Assembly (NCBI RefSeq): GCF_000336635.1
Contig: NZ_AOLY01000037.1
Coordinates: forward strand, 377,199-441,198
Source of the DNA: Haloarcula japonica DSM 6131
GTDB taxonomy: Archaea > Halobacteriota > Halobacteria > Halobacteriales > Haloarculaceae
Reading direction: 5' to 3'
DNA: 64,000 bases
In this document: positions 43,473 to 51,201 of the stretch, piece by piece
Layout: each line of letters opens with the position of its first letter
Numbering within the stretch: the stretch's first letter is position 1
Translations under genes and position numbers: made by a program
The notes under the pieces: model-generated
Told to the model about the DNA's origin: nothing
Seen by the model: the letters and a program-made list of their open reading frames with translations, nothing else
Databases searched by the model: none

Positions 43473-43972
43473 GCGACACCAGAGCCCGGATCTACCGGCA
43501 TATCGAGTCTAATCCGGGCGTCCATTTTCGGGAACTGACACGGGCGCTGGACCTCGCAACGGGACAAGTGCAGTACCACCTGGCCCGACTTGACCGCGTT
43601 AACAGCGAGTCAGTCAACGGGCGCACGCACTACTACACGTCGTCGTTCGACGCTTGGGAGCGCCACGCCATCGCCTTCCTCCGGCGAGAGACGGCGAGAG
43701 ATATTCTCGTCACGCTCATCGAGCGCGGAACCGCTCACCCCGGCGAGATGGCTGATCACCTCGATATCGCCCGGAGCACGCTCGAACACCACCTCAATGG
43801 TCTGGTCGAATACGATATCGTTGAGAAACGGCGGGACAGTGGCCGGGTGACGCTGGCGCTCTGTCGGCCGGACCTGACGGTCGAACTGCTCGCGGCGGTC
43901 GACCCCACGGCCCCCGACCGCCTGTCGGACCGCTTCACCCGGCTACTCGACCGACTGTTCGAGAGCGAGTAG
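43469..43972 (+). CDS. Transcriptional regulator with two winged-helix domains
   Basis: 167 residues. Two consecutive wHTH units are visible: residues about 5-60 (RIYRHIESNPGVHFRELTRA, TGQVQYHLARLDRVNSESVN) and about 75-140 (RRETARDILVTLIERGTAHP, RSTLEHHLNGLVEYDIVEKR). The pattern is that of ArsR/MarR-like archaeal regulators with tandem winged helices. It overlaps the membrane-protein gene by four bases and precedes the Tat-exported DyP-like gene by 77 bases, so it is a good candidate regulator of the metal/heme cluster that follows. Confidence 0.85.
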   Translation: MSDTRARIYRHIESNPGVHFRELTRALDLATGQVQYHLARLDRVNSESVNGRTHYYTSSFDAWERHAIAFLRRETARDILVTLIERGTAHPGEMADHLDIARSTLEHHLNGLVEYDIVEKRRDSGRVTLALCRPDLTVELLAAVDPTAPDRLSDRFTRLLDRLFESE

Positions 43973-44049
43973 CCCGGTTTCAGCGGACAGTGGACGATTT
44001 CGAGTCCTGTACCACAACCCAATTGGACAGGCAGTCCATAGAGTGGGTG

Positions 44050-45315
44050 ATGACTGAACGCGGGATTTCCCGACGCGAGTTCGCCAAGAGCGCCGTCGCC
44101 ATCGGCGGCACCGCGGCGCTGGCCGCCTGTCTCGACCGCGGGTCAGGGACAGTCCCCGAAGGAACCGATGATCCCTCGTCTCTCCCAGAGCGCCAGCACG
44201 CCTGGGGCGCGTCGCTGGCGACCGACGACGCGGGGAACCACCGACTGTCGCGCCACCACGTTCTCTTGCTACTGAATTACACCGGCGACAGCACACCGAC
44301 CGACGCCGACCGCGAGCAGGTCGAGACGGCGCTCCGGGATCTTGAACGGGCCTACGAGTGGAGCAACGAGGGGCTGCTGTTCACACTCGGGTACAGCCCG
44401 GCCTACTTCGACCGCTTCGAGGCCGACGTAGCCGGCGTCGATCTGCCGGAGCCGATGGCGCTTGCCCCCTTCGAAGACCCCGAACTGGACACGCCCGACG
44501 CACTGCTGCACCTCGCGAGCGACGATGAGCGAGCCGTTATCGAGGCCGAAGAAGCGCTGAAAGGCCGGCAAGATACCGCGAACGACCACGAAATGAGCGC
44601 GACCTTCGAGAGTGTCCTGCACGAAGAGGAGCGACGGACGGGGTTCGTCGGGGCTGGTCTCCCCGCCGAGAACCAGGACGTCGACGGGGTTCCGGACTCC
44701 GAGCCAGTCCCGGAGGAGGCCCCGCTGTTCATGGGCTTCAAATCGGGGTTCAAGGAAAACCAGGCCTCCGAAGACCGAGTGACGGTCGACTCGGGACCGT
44801 TCGCCGGCGGCGTGACCCAGCACCTCTCGAAAATCCGGCTCCAGCTCCAGCAGTGGTACGAACAGGACTCCCGGGACCAGCGCGTCTCGAAGATGTTCTG
44901 TCCGGCCCACGCCGCCGAGGACAAGGTCGAGGGCGTCGGCGAGAACCTCGGCACTGATAACGGTGCCGGCGAATGCCCCGAGGACGTGGTCGACAGCGGC
45001 CGGCGGGAGGGCGTCGTCGGTCACGCACAGAAGATGTCCCGCGTCAGGGAAGACGGGACACCGACCATTCTCCGCCGGGACTTTGATTCGACCGACGGCG
45101 GTGAAGCGGGATTGCACTTCCTCTCGCTGCAGCGCTCTATCGCCGACTTCGTCGCGACGAAACAGGCGATGAACGGAACGGACGTCGCTAACGAGTCCGC
45201 CGTCGGTCAGCGGGTGAACAACGGCATCCTCCAGTACATGACGGTCACGCGACGCGGGAACTACCTGCTCCCGCCACGTGACCTGCGGGCACTCCCACCG
45301 GCCGATCCAGCCTGA
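44050..45315 (+). CDS. Tat-exported DyP-type peroxidase-like heme protein (EfeB-like)
   Basis: 421 residues. The signal MTERGISRREFAKSAVAIGG, with twin Arg and a hydrophobic stretch ending LAACL, could also be a lipobox. The mature part has the ferredoxin-like DyP pattern: HHVLLLLNYTG, ALAPFEDPELDTPD, GFKSG where DyP enzymes have GxxDG, and a candidate heme-ligand His in VGHAQKMSRVRED. The C-terminal TPTILRRDF and EAGLHFLSLQRSIADF match the EfeB/DyP end. The Asp-to-Ser change in GxxDG suggests altered peroxidase chemistry. Context with a P19-like metal protein suggests a role in iron or heme handling at the cell surface. Confidence 0.78.
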   Translation: MTERGISRREFAKSAVAIGGTAALAACLDRGSGTVPEGTDDPSSLPERQHAWGASLATDDAGNHRLSRHHVLLLLNYTGDSTPTDADREQVETALRDLERAYEWSNEGLLFTLGYSPAYFDRFEADVAGVDLPEPMALAPFEDPELDTPDALLHLASDDERAVIEAEEALKGRQDTANDHEMSATFESVLHEEERRTGFVGAGLPAENQDVDGVPDSEPVPEEAPLFMGFKSGFKENQASEDRVTVDSGPFAGGVTQHLSKIRLQLQQWYEQDSRDQRVSKMFCPAHAAEDKVEGVGENLGTDNGAGECPEDVVDSGRREGVVGHAQKMSRVREDGTPTILRRDFDSTDGGEAGLHFLSLQRSIADFVATKQAMNGTDVANESAVGQRVNNGILQYMTVTRRGNYLLPPRDLRALPPADPA

Positions 45316-45329
45316 CAGCTCCGTTGTCG

Positions 45330-45812
45330 TCAGGATACTGGATCGCGATTCTCGACCGACTCGCGAGTGAGGGCGTCAGCACTGACGCTGTAGCGGTACG
45401 ACTGGGTGAAGTAGTCGGATATCGGGCCTTCTGTCGCCGTCGATCCGGCCGGTGGGTCAGTCGTCGAAGACCCCGTACAGGTGACGATGACATCGTACCC
45501 CCACGACCGCTCGGTAACGGTATCAACGCGGCAGGCGAGACTCATTTCGGTGTATTCACCCTGCCACAGACCGTTGTAGACACTCCGGTACTGGTACTCG
45601 TACACGAACTCCCGGACAGAGGACTCGTTCAATCTCGCGGGGCGGTCAGGCCGTTCTTTCGGACCGTCGTTGAACTCGACGGTCCCAGTCGGGGATGCAA
45701 CTGTTGTCGTTGCATCTACTGGGGCTGGTGACTCTGACGACGGCATACCGAAACAGCCAGCCGTCAGGGCGGCGAGACCGAGGACCGCAATGCGGAGCGT
45801 TAGGGAGGGCAT
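45330..45812 (-). CDS. Predicted lipoprotein, 160 residues
   Basis: A short signal peptide MPSLTLRIAVLGLAALTAGC ends in a clear lipobox (LTAGC). It is followed by a Ser/Thr/Pro-rich spacer and a small domain containing two cysteines (LACRVDTVTER, VIVTCTGSS) that may form a disulfide. No family recognized. ATG 45812 places the signal at the N-terminus; the in-frame start at 45839 adds eight unneeded residues. It is convergent with the DyP-like gene (14 bases) and divergent from the P19-like gene (110 bases), inside the same neighbourhood of surface proteins. Confidence 0.75.
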   Translation of the reverse strand: MPSLTLRIAVLGLAALTAGCFGMPSSESPAPVDATTTVASPTGTVEFNDGPKERPDRPARLNESSVREFVYEYQYRSVYNGLWQGEYTEMSLACRVDTVTERSWGYDVIVTCTGSSTTDPPAGSTATEGPISDYFTQSYRYSVSADALTRESVENRDPVS

Positions 45813-45922
45813 GCCCCGGAATGCGCCGACTGATAACAAGTGTCTTGTGCCGTATAGCTCCCGCCACGATATTCGGCCGCCGTACCAGAACGGTCTTTCA
45901 AACGAGGGCCCAAGGGCGGTTC

Positions 45923-46981
45923 ATGAATCGACGACAGTTCCTCGCCAGTGCCAGATTCGCTGGTACGGCGGTTCTGGCGGGGTGTGGCTCGCTGAGTTCC
46001 CAGTCGACACGCGCCCCGCCGCTGGTCGAGAACCGCCCCGACGCTACCTACCGGCCCACCCACGCAGAGGGAATGGGGATGGCGGGGATGGCACAGGCGG
46101 GCGAGTACATGGTCGGGCTGAGCTACTCCTTTCCCCACCGCTTCTGGACGGTGACTGGAACGACGGCCGAAAAAGTCGACATCCGGAGCGAGGACAGCGT
46201 TCACCTGATGGCGACCGTCTGGGACCCCGAAACAGAAATGGTCCTCCCGGTATCGGCTGGGCTCTCGATTACCATCAAGCGCGACGGCCAGACGGTCGCC
46301 GACAAGTCCCCGTGGCCGATGATCTCCCAGAATATGGGCTTTCACTACGGCGACAACTACGCGCTCGACGGCGACGGCGTCTACCAGCTCTCGGTCCGCG
46401 TCAACGGCATGGGCGAACGCCGGCTGGGGGCCTTCGACGGGCGGTTCGGCGAGGCCGGCGAAGCCACGGTCGAATTCGATTTCGCACAGAGCACCCGCGA
46501 CCAGCTCTCTTTCGAGGAGTTCCCGGACTCGCAGGGCGAACGCGCGGCGGTCGATCTGATGAACATGGACATGGTGCCGACGTCGCAGGTCCCCGAAGTA
46601 TCGGCCTTGCCCGGAACGGTCCTCGGGACGGACAAAGGAAGCGACGGCGTCTACGCCGTCACCTGGCTGCAGGACGCCGCGTTCCTCGCTGATGATGAGT
46701 CGTATCTCGCCGTCTCGGCTCGGACGCCGTACAACCGCGTTCCCCTGCCGATGATGTCGCTGGACGGAACCATGGATACCGACGGTGAGACGGTGTTCGA
46801 GGACGCGCTAACCGCCGCCCTACATCCCGAGCTCGGATATCACTACGGCGCAATCGTCGGGACGGCAACGCAGGAGCCATCAGTCGGTATCGACGTCGTT
46901 GCCCCGCCGCAGGTGTCTCGTCACGAGGGATACGAGACAGCGTTCCTGACGACGCCGTCGTTCTCGTTTTCGGGTAACTGA
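45923..46981 (+). CDS. Tat lipoprotein with P19/Tpd-like (iron_transport) domain
   Basis: 352 residues. A Tat-like signal MNRRQFLASARFAGTAVLAGC ends in a lipobox, so the protein is probably membrane-anchored outside. After a Met/His-rich segment (HAEGMGMAGMAQAGEYMVGL) comes a beta domain with SVHLMATVWDPETEMVLPVS, MISQNMGFHYGDNYAL and GVYQLSVRV. The Met/His pattern parallels periplasmic P19/Tpd proteins that bind copper and assist iron uptake. A second beta domain follows (about 230-350). No FTR1-type permease is nearby. The regulator and DyP-like gene just upstream make a metal-import or metal-redox role plausible. Confidence 0.74.
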   Translation: MNRRQFLASARFAGTAVLAGCGSLSSQSTRAPPLVENRPDATYRPTHAEGMGMAGMAQAGEYMVGLSYSFPHRFWTVTGTTAEKVDIRSEDSVHLMATVWDPETEMVLPVSAGLSITIKRDGQTVADKSPWPMISQNMGFHYGDNYALDGDGVYQLSVRVNGMGERRLGAFDGRFGEAGEATVEFDFAQSTRDQLSFEEFPDSQGERAAVDLMNMDMVPTSQVPEVSALPGTVLGTDKGSDGVYAVTWLQDAAFLADDESYLAVSARTPYNRVPLPMMSLDGTMDTDGETVFEDALTAALHPELGYHYGAIVGTATQEPSVGIDVVAPPQVSRHEGYETAFLTTPSFSFSGN

Positions 46982-47155
46982 CTGCTTCCGCTTGACTGAG
47001 ACCGGATCTTCAACAGAGTTCGACCGGTCGAAGTCCGTCGGTGACGGTCACCGACAGATATCGCGGGCCGAACGGCTCGGTGGGAATCGGCTGAGGCGAA
47101 GGGAATGCCCTGAGTGACCCTCCGCGACCGATTTCCGTATCGCCGCGGTCTGCGC
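46982..47155. other. Intergenic region, no gene seen
   Basis: 174 bases between two convergent genes (P19-like and the zinc-ribbon protein). It likely holds both 3' ends. No hairpin of note. Confidence 0.4.
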
Positions 47156-47311
47156 CTAATCGAACCAATCTGTGTACTCGTCACAAGCGCGGCACTCGGC
47201 ACGGATGCTCCACTCGTCTCCGCGATCGTGTGACGACGGTGCCACCCTGTTTATTCGGACATCCACCGACCCACATTCCGGACACTGGCTCGGAACCTGC
47301 TCACCGAACAT
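47156..47311 (-). CDS. Tiny zinc-ribbon protein, 51 residues
   Basis: Read on the minus strand from ATG 47311 to TAG 47156. Two Cys pairs, SQCPECGS near residue 10 and ECRACDEY near residue 42, are separated by about 26 residues with IRA/WSI beta-like segments. This is the layout of a single zinc ribbon. Acidic codon use and the paired knuckles make it a convincing small gene. It may bind nucleic acid or protein; small zinc-finger proteins are numerous in haloarchaea and few have known roles. Confidence 0.75.
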   Translation of the reverse strand: MFGEQVPSQCPECGSVDVRINRVAPSSHDRGDEWSIRAECRACDEYTDWFD

Positions 47312-47315
47312 GATT

Positions 47316-47330
47316 TATACAGTCCGTATA
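47316..47330 (-). promoter_or_regulatory. Perfect palindrome just upstream of the zinc-ribbon gene
   Basis: TATAC (47316-47320), AGTCC, GTATA (47326-47330) is a perfect 5-5-5 palindrome ending five bases before the start codon of the minus-strand gene. It overlaps the likely transcript start, with AAATATTA on the minus strand (47358-47351) as the possible TATA box. The site fits a dimeric repressor operator. Confidence 0.4.
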
Positions 47331-47379
47331 GTTGCCAGTTTTTGTGCTACAGTAATATTTGTTTCCCCAGAAGTGTCAG

Positions 47380-47387
47380 TTATAAAA
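47380..47387 (+). promoter_or_regulatory. TATA-like box on the plus strand with no matching gene
   Basis: TTATAAAA at 47380-47387. It would start transcription near 47410, running antisense into the gene at 47437-47919. The plus-strand frame there (from ATG 47401) does not look like a protein, so an antisense RNA is possible. The box may also be chance in this A/T-rich gap. Confidence 0.3.
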
Positions 47388-47436
47388 ACAGTCCCAGAGT
47401 ATGAATAGTGGGGCCGAGCCGAGTCCGATACCGGGG

Positions 47437-47919
47437 TCACTCTACGGAAAACGGGCTCTCGGCCTGTTGCCATGGCCAGCCCGGGACGCGCGTCTGGACC
47501 CCGGCCGCGAGCGCGGCATCGAGGTCGTCGGCACCCGCGGCGACCCTGTCGTCACCGTGGGTTCGTACGTCTGCAACGTGGAACGTCGCCTCCGCGAGCA
47601 GTCGGAGGGGTTGCTCGCCGGCGATCATAGCCGCCAGCTCCCGGCCGAGGAGTTCATCGATAACAAAGCCCGGGTAATCGCCTGTAACGTCCAGTTCCCG
47701 GAGCAAGCGGACCAGCGCGGCGACGTTGACCGCTCGGTCGCCGTCAGCGAATACCTCGTCGATAGCGGCCGCATAGGCGTCGTCTGTGAGCGTGTCAACA
47801 TCGACATCGAACTGGGAACCGAGGAAAGCTCGTGTTTCGTTTACCAGCGGGACGACGACGTCGCCCCGTTTCTGGACCCAGTCGTACTCCTCGCGAACGG
47901 CTTCAGGTGTCAGTCGCAT
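47437..47919 (-). CDS. Uncharacterized acidic protein, 160 residues
   Basis: No family recognized. It looks all-helical and soluble: MRLTPEAVREEYDWVQKRGD, NETRAFLGSQFDVD, FVIDELLGRELAAMIAG and LRLLAEATFHVADVRTHG are amphipathic. Asp/Glu content and codon third-position GC match neighbouring genes, whereas the overlapping plus-strand frame is rich in Arg, Gly, Cys and Val in the way antisense shadows are. Stands alone, upstream in direction of the zinc-ribbon gene (125 bases apart). Confidence 0.68.
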   Translation of the reverse strand: MRLTPEAVREEYDWVQKRGDVVVPLVNETRAFLGSQFDVDVDTLTDDAYAAAIDEVFADGDRAVNVAALVRLLRELDVTGDYPGFVIDELLGRELAAMIAGEQPLRLLAEATFHVADVRTHGDDRVAAGADDLDAALAAGVQTRVPGWPWQQAESPFSVE

Positions 47920-48185
47920 GGCGGCGTCTCACGTGGAGGCCGCTTACCGCTTGTGGGCACACGCAACGGCGACTGCGGGACAGTTACCCACCTCCGTATT
48001 GCGAAGGCTTTTATAACACGAGGGGAATACTGAGAAATAGAGGACGGTTTTCCGGACATCTCTCCACGTCCGGAGGCAACTCACCGATAACTGATGACTT
48101 TATTAGAGAGCGTACATCCCGCGGCACCAGGTCGGCCCGCACCAGCCGTGGACGGCCCCGCTACCGGGATGACCCGTTTTGAGCT
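47920..48185. other. Intergenic region upstream of fttA, no gene seen
   Basis: 266 bases between divergent genes. It should contain the promoters of fttA (plus) and of the acidic protein (minus; TTTATAA-like box near 48009-48016). No palindrome or small ORF stands out. Confidence 0.4.
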
Positions 48186-50102
48186 ATGAGCACTGTAGAC
48201 AAGCAACTCGAAGACGTGAAGGCAACGATCGACGACGAAGTCCCGCGCCGTATCTCCGTCTCGGATGTCACGTACGAGGGACCGGAACTCGTCATATACA
48301 CGCGGGACCCGAAGGAGTTCGCCGCGAACAGCGATCTCGTTCGCCGGCTCGCATCGAAACTCCGGAAACGCATCACGGTCCGTCCGGACCCGGACGTACT
48401 GGCTCCGCCATCTGAGGCTGAAGCGGCGATCCGGGAACTCATCCCCGAGGAAGCCGGGGTCATGGACCTGAATTTCCATACTGACACCGGCGAAGTCGTC
48501 ATTCAGGCACAGAAGCCCGGCGTCGTCATCGGCCGCCGCGGCGCAACCCTGCGTGAAATCACGCAGGAGGTCGGGTGGACGCCGGAAGTCGTTCGGACGC
48601 CACCAATCGAGTCCTCGACGGTCGACAACGTCCGGAACTTCCTCAAACAGGAGCGCGAGGACCGCCGTGACATCCTCGAACGCGTTGGCCGGCAGATCCA
48701 CCGTGAGCCGATGTCGGACGACGAGTACGTCCGCATCACGACGCTTGGCTGCTGTCGGGAGGTCGGTCGCGCCGCGTTCATCCTCTCGACGCCGGACACG
48801 CGAATCCTCATCGACTGCGGGAACAAGCCCGGCGCGAACGGCGAACAGCCGTATCTGGACATCCCGGAGGCGTTCGGGGCCGGCACCAACGGCATCGACG
48901 CCGTCGTCCTGACCCACGCGCATCTGGACCACTCCGCGCTGGTCCCGCTCCTGTTCGAGTACGGGTACGACGGCCCAATCTACTGCACCGAGCCGACGCG
49001 GGACCTGATGGGCCTGCTGACGCTCGATTACCTCGATACCGCCGCAGACGACGGCCGTACCCCGCCGTACGACTCCGAGATGGTCCGCGAGGCGATCAAA
49101 CACACCATCCCGCTGGAGTACGGCGACGTGACCGATATCGCGCCCGATATCAAGCTGACGCTGCACAACGCCGGCCACGTTCTGGGCTCGTCGGTGTGTC
49201 ACTTCCACGTCGGCGACGGCCTGTACAACGTCGCCTTCTCCGGCGATATCCACTACGACGACACGCGCCTGTTCGACGGCGCTGTCAACGACTTCCCGCG
49301 GGTGGAGACGCTCGTGCTGGAGTCGACCTACGGCGGCCGCAATGACTACCAGACCGACCAGGAGGATTCCGAGCGAAAGCTCAAACAGATCGTCCAGAAC
49401 GCCTACGACCGCGACGGGAAGGTCCTCATTCCGACCTTCGCCGTGGGGCGGTCGCAGGAGCTCATGCTCGTCCTCGAAGAGGCGATGCGGAACGGCGACA
49501 TCCCCGAGATGCCGGTCCACCTCGACGGGATGATCTGGGAGGCGACAGCCGTTCACACGACCTACCCCGAATATCTCCGTGACGGCTTGCAGGACCGCAT
49601 CTTCGACGAAGACAAGAACCCATTCTTGGCCGACCAGTTCAACCCTATCGACGGCGGCGACGAGGAACGGCAGGAGATCGCCGACGGAGAATCCGCTATC
49701 ATCCTCTCCACGTCCGGGATGCTCACCGGCGGCCCGGCCATGTCCTGGCTGGAACACCTCGGCCCCGACCCGGATTCGACGCTCACCTTCGTCGGCTATC
49801 AGGCGCAGGGAACGCTCGGCAAGCGAATCCAGCGCGGCATCGACGAGGTACCCGTCGGCGGCAGCGGGCGCAGTGAGACGGTCCCACTGGAGATGGACGT
49901 GGAGACAGTCGATGGCTTCTCCGGGCACGCCGACCGGCAGGGGCTGGAGAACTTCGTGAAGACGATGAACCCACGGCCCGAGAAAATCCTCTGTGTGCAC
50001 GGCGACGAGTCCGCGACACAGGACCTCTCCTCGTCGCTGTACCACGACCAGAACATCCGGACCTTCGCGCCGGAGAACCTCGAAACGTTCCGCTTCCGCT
50101 GA
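48186..50102 (+). CDS. fttA: KH-domain beta-CASP ribonuclease, transcription termination factor FttA (aCPSF1)
   Basis: 638 residues. N-terminal KH domains (about 1-150, with PGVVIGRRGATLREITQEVG as the KH GxxG loop) are followed by a metallo-beta-lactamase domain with the zinc motif HAHLDH at 244-249 and GHVLGSS. The beta-CASP insert (LIPTFAVGRSQELM, STSGMLTGGPAMSWLE) comes next, and the end has DGFSGHADRQGLENFV with the last zinc histidines. Archaeal aCPSF1/FttA cleaves nascent RNA 3' ends and releases RNA polymerase at U-rich terminators. Universal in archaea and full length here. Start ATG 48186. Confidence 0.96.
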   Translation: MSTVDKQLEDVKATIDDEVPRRISVSDVTYEGPELVIYTRDPKEFAANSDLVRRLASKLRKRITVRPDPDVLAPPSEAEAAIRELIPEEAGVMDLNFHTDTGEVVIQAQKPGVVIGRRGATLREITQEVGWTPEVVRTPPIESSTVDNVRNFLKQEREDRRDILERVGRQIHREPMSDDEYVRITTLGCCREVGRAAFILSTPDTRILIDCGNKPGANGEQPYLDIPEAFGAGTNGIDAVVLTHAHLDHSALVPLLFEYGYDGPIYCTEPTRDLMGLLTLDYLDTAADDGRTPPYDSEMVREAIKHTIPLEYGDVTDIAPDIKLTLHNAGHVLGSSVCHFHVGDGLYNVAFSGDIHYDDTRLFDGAVNDFPRVETLVLESTYGGRNDYQTDQEDSERKLKQIVQNAYDRDGKVLIPTFAVGRSQELMLVLEEAMRNGDIPEMPVHLDGMIWEATAVHTTYPEYLRDGLQDRIFDEDKNPFLADQFNPIDGGDEERQEIADGESAIILSTSGMLTGGPAMSWLEHLGPDPDSTLTFVGYQAQGTLGKRIQRGIDEVPVGGSGRSETVPLEMDVETVDGFSGHADRQGLENFVKTMNPRPEKILCVHGDESATQDLSSSLYHDQNIRTFAPENLETFRFR

Positions 50103-50181
50103 CCCGGTCGCTGTTCCCGGTTCATTCTCACTTCCCGATAGCCGAACGAACCTCTATACCGGAGGCCAGTGAACGCCGAGT

Positions 50182-50337
50182 ATGGACCTCGTCAAGTACT
50201 TCGACGAACTCGAACCGGTCGGGATGGTACTCATCGGACTCGTGCTGTTCATCATCCCGGAGCCTGCGACCTCCACGCTCGGCATCGGACTGATGGCGCT
50301 CGGCGGCGCGTGGTGGTTCTACGAGTGGAACCGGTGA
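50182..50337 (+). CDS. Small membrane protein, 51 residues
   Basis: From ATG 50182 to TGA 50335. It starts MDLVKYFDELEPVGMVLIGL, and two hydrophobic segments (about 14-26 and 31-45) are separated by a turn with a Pro-Glu-Pro, then it ends ALGGAWWFYEWNR. Codon use has the strong GC third-position bias of neighbouring genes, which argues that it is translated. It lies 79 bases after fttA in the same direction and 20 bases before another small gene. Function unknown. Confidence 0.7.
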   Translation: MDLVKYFDELEPVGMVLIGLVLFIIPEPATSTLGIGLMALGGAWWFYEWNR

Positions 50338-50357
50338 GATAACTCACGGCAGTATCG

Positions 50358-50606
50358 ATGAATCACGACCGCATTCACGCACAGAAGCCGTCACACCACC
50401 GCGACCGCTGGACGGTCGGCACAATCACCGGGCTAACAGAGCGGGACGGCCATTGCGTCGTCACCGTCGAAAACGAGTCGGGTGAGCCAACCGAACTCGT
50501 CGTCACGCTGGCCATCCGCGACCTGTTCATCAGTCGGCTGGACATCGGCGACGACGAGAGCCCAGTCGGTGAGCGCGTTTGGTTCCGGAAACGCGGCAGG
50601 TCGTAG
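50358..50606 (+). CDS. Small uncharacterized protein, 82 residues
   Basis: A predicted small beta-barrel: WTVGTITGLTERDGHCVVTV, EPTELVVTLAIRDLF and GERVWFRKRGR look like alternating strands of an OB- or S1-like fold. The N-terminus is His/Arg-rich (NHDRIHAQKPSHHRDRW), unusual for this acidic proteome. No family recognized. Probably in one unit with the small membrane protein upstream. Start ATG 50358. Confidence 0.65.
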   Translation: MNHDRIHAQKPSHHRDRWTVGTITGLTERDGHCVVTVENESGEPTELVVTLAIRDLFISRLDIGDDESPVGERVWFRKRGRS

Positions 50607-50646
50607 CCGGCTGCCGCTGACGCGTCCGGTCCAGGTTTGACCGTCA

Positions 50647-51201
50647 CTACGAGAGGTCGACGGTCCGGTCGGCCCAGCGCCGAAGCCTACCGAGTGCGTC
50701 CCGTTCGGCTCGGGACACCGGATTATCGACGCCAAGTTCGTCGCTGTCGAAGGCGTTGAGGACGGCCACGTCCGCTCCGTCGCAGTATTCGGTGAGCCGG
50801 CTCACCGCGTCAGCCTCGTACTGAAACGGAATCGTCGCGTCGTTGACGAATACCGCTCGCGGATTCCGCGGGAGCGCGTCCATCTGTCGCTCGGCCCGGC
50901 GGGCGTTTTCCCGGGCGAGCGCGACCGCTTGGTTGTCCGTCTCGCTCTCGGTGCGCGGCGCACTGGCGTCGATTCGGCCGATCCAGACCGCTTCCGGCAC
51001 GGTAATGAATCGGTCGAGGCGGCCACCCAGAACAGTCCCGTCGCGTTCGAGTTCTGGCGCGAAATCGAGAACAACAACGCCAGCGGTCCCCTCGCTGTCG
51101 AGCCAGGCGTCGAGGGCGGCAGCGGTCGTCCGCGTCTTGCCGGCGTTCGAGGGACCGGTGACCAGCGTCGACCCCGAGAGCGGGAACTGGAGACCGGTCA
51201 C
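50647..51201 (-). CDS. P-loop NTPase overlapping the NRAMP-like gene
   Basis: 184 residues from a GTG that overlaps the transporter stop (GTGA at 51201-51198). Walker A reads GPSNAGKT (about 16-23), VVVLDFAPEL could hold a switch or Walker B-like strand, and ARAVFVNDATIP a second acidic strand. The N-terminal LQFPLSGSTLVTGPSNAGKT suggests a compact ATP-binding core. No helicase, ABC or GTPase signature. The overlap implies co-translation with the transporter, so a function linked to metal or solute transport is inferred. Confidence 0.72.
   Translation of the reverse strand: MTGLQFPLSGSTLVTGPSNAGKTRTTAAALDAWLDSEGTAGVVVLDFAPELERDGTVLGGRLDRFITVPEAVWIGRIDASAPRTESETDNQAVALARENARRAERQMDALPRNPRAVFVNDATIPFQYEADAVSRLTEYCDGADVAVLNAFDSDELGVDNPVSRAERDALGRLRRWADRTVDLS

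Noticed and set aside
47401-48033. 210-codon plus-strand frame starting at an ATG near a TATA box
   Set aside because: Composition (Arg, Gly, Val, Cys) is that of a shadow; the minus-strand frame has acidic haloarchaeal character and correct codon bias.
48081-50045. Very long minus-strand open frame (654 codons) opposite fttA
   Set aside because: Rich in Arg, Val, His and Gly without family motifs; it is the usual antisense shadow of a GC-rich, acidic haloarchaeal gene.
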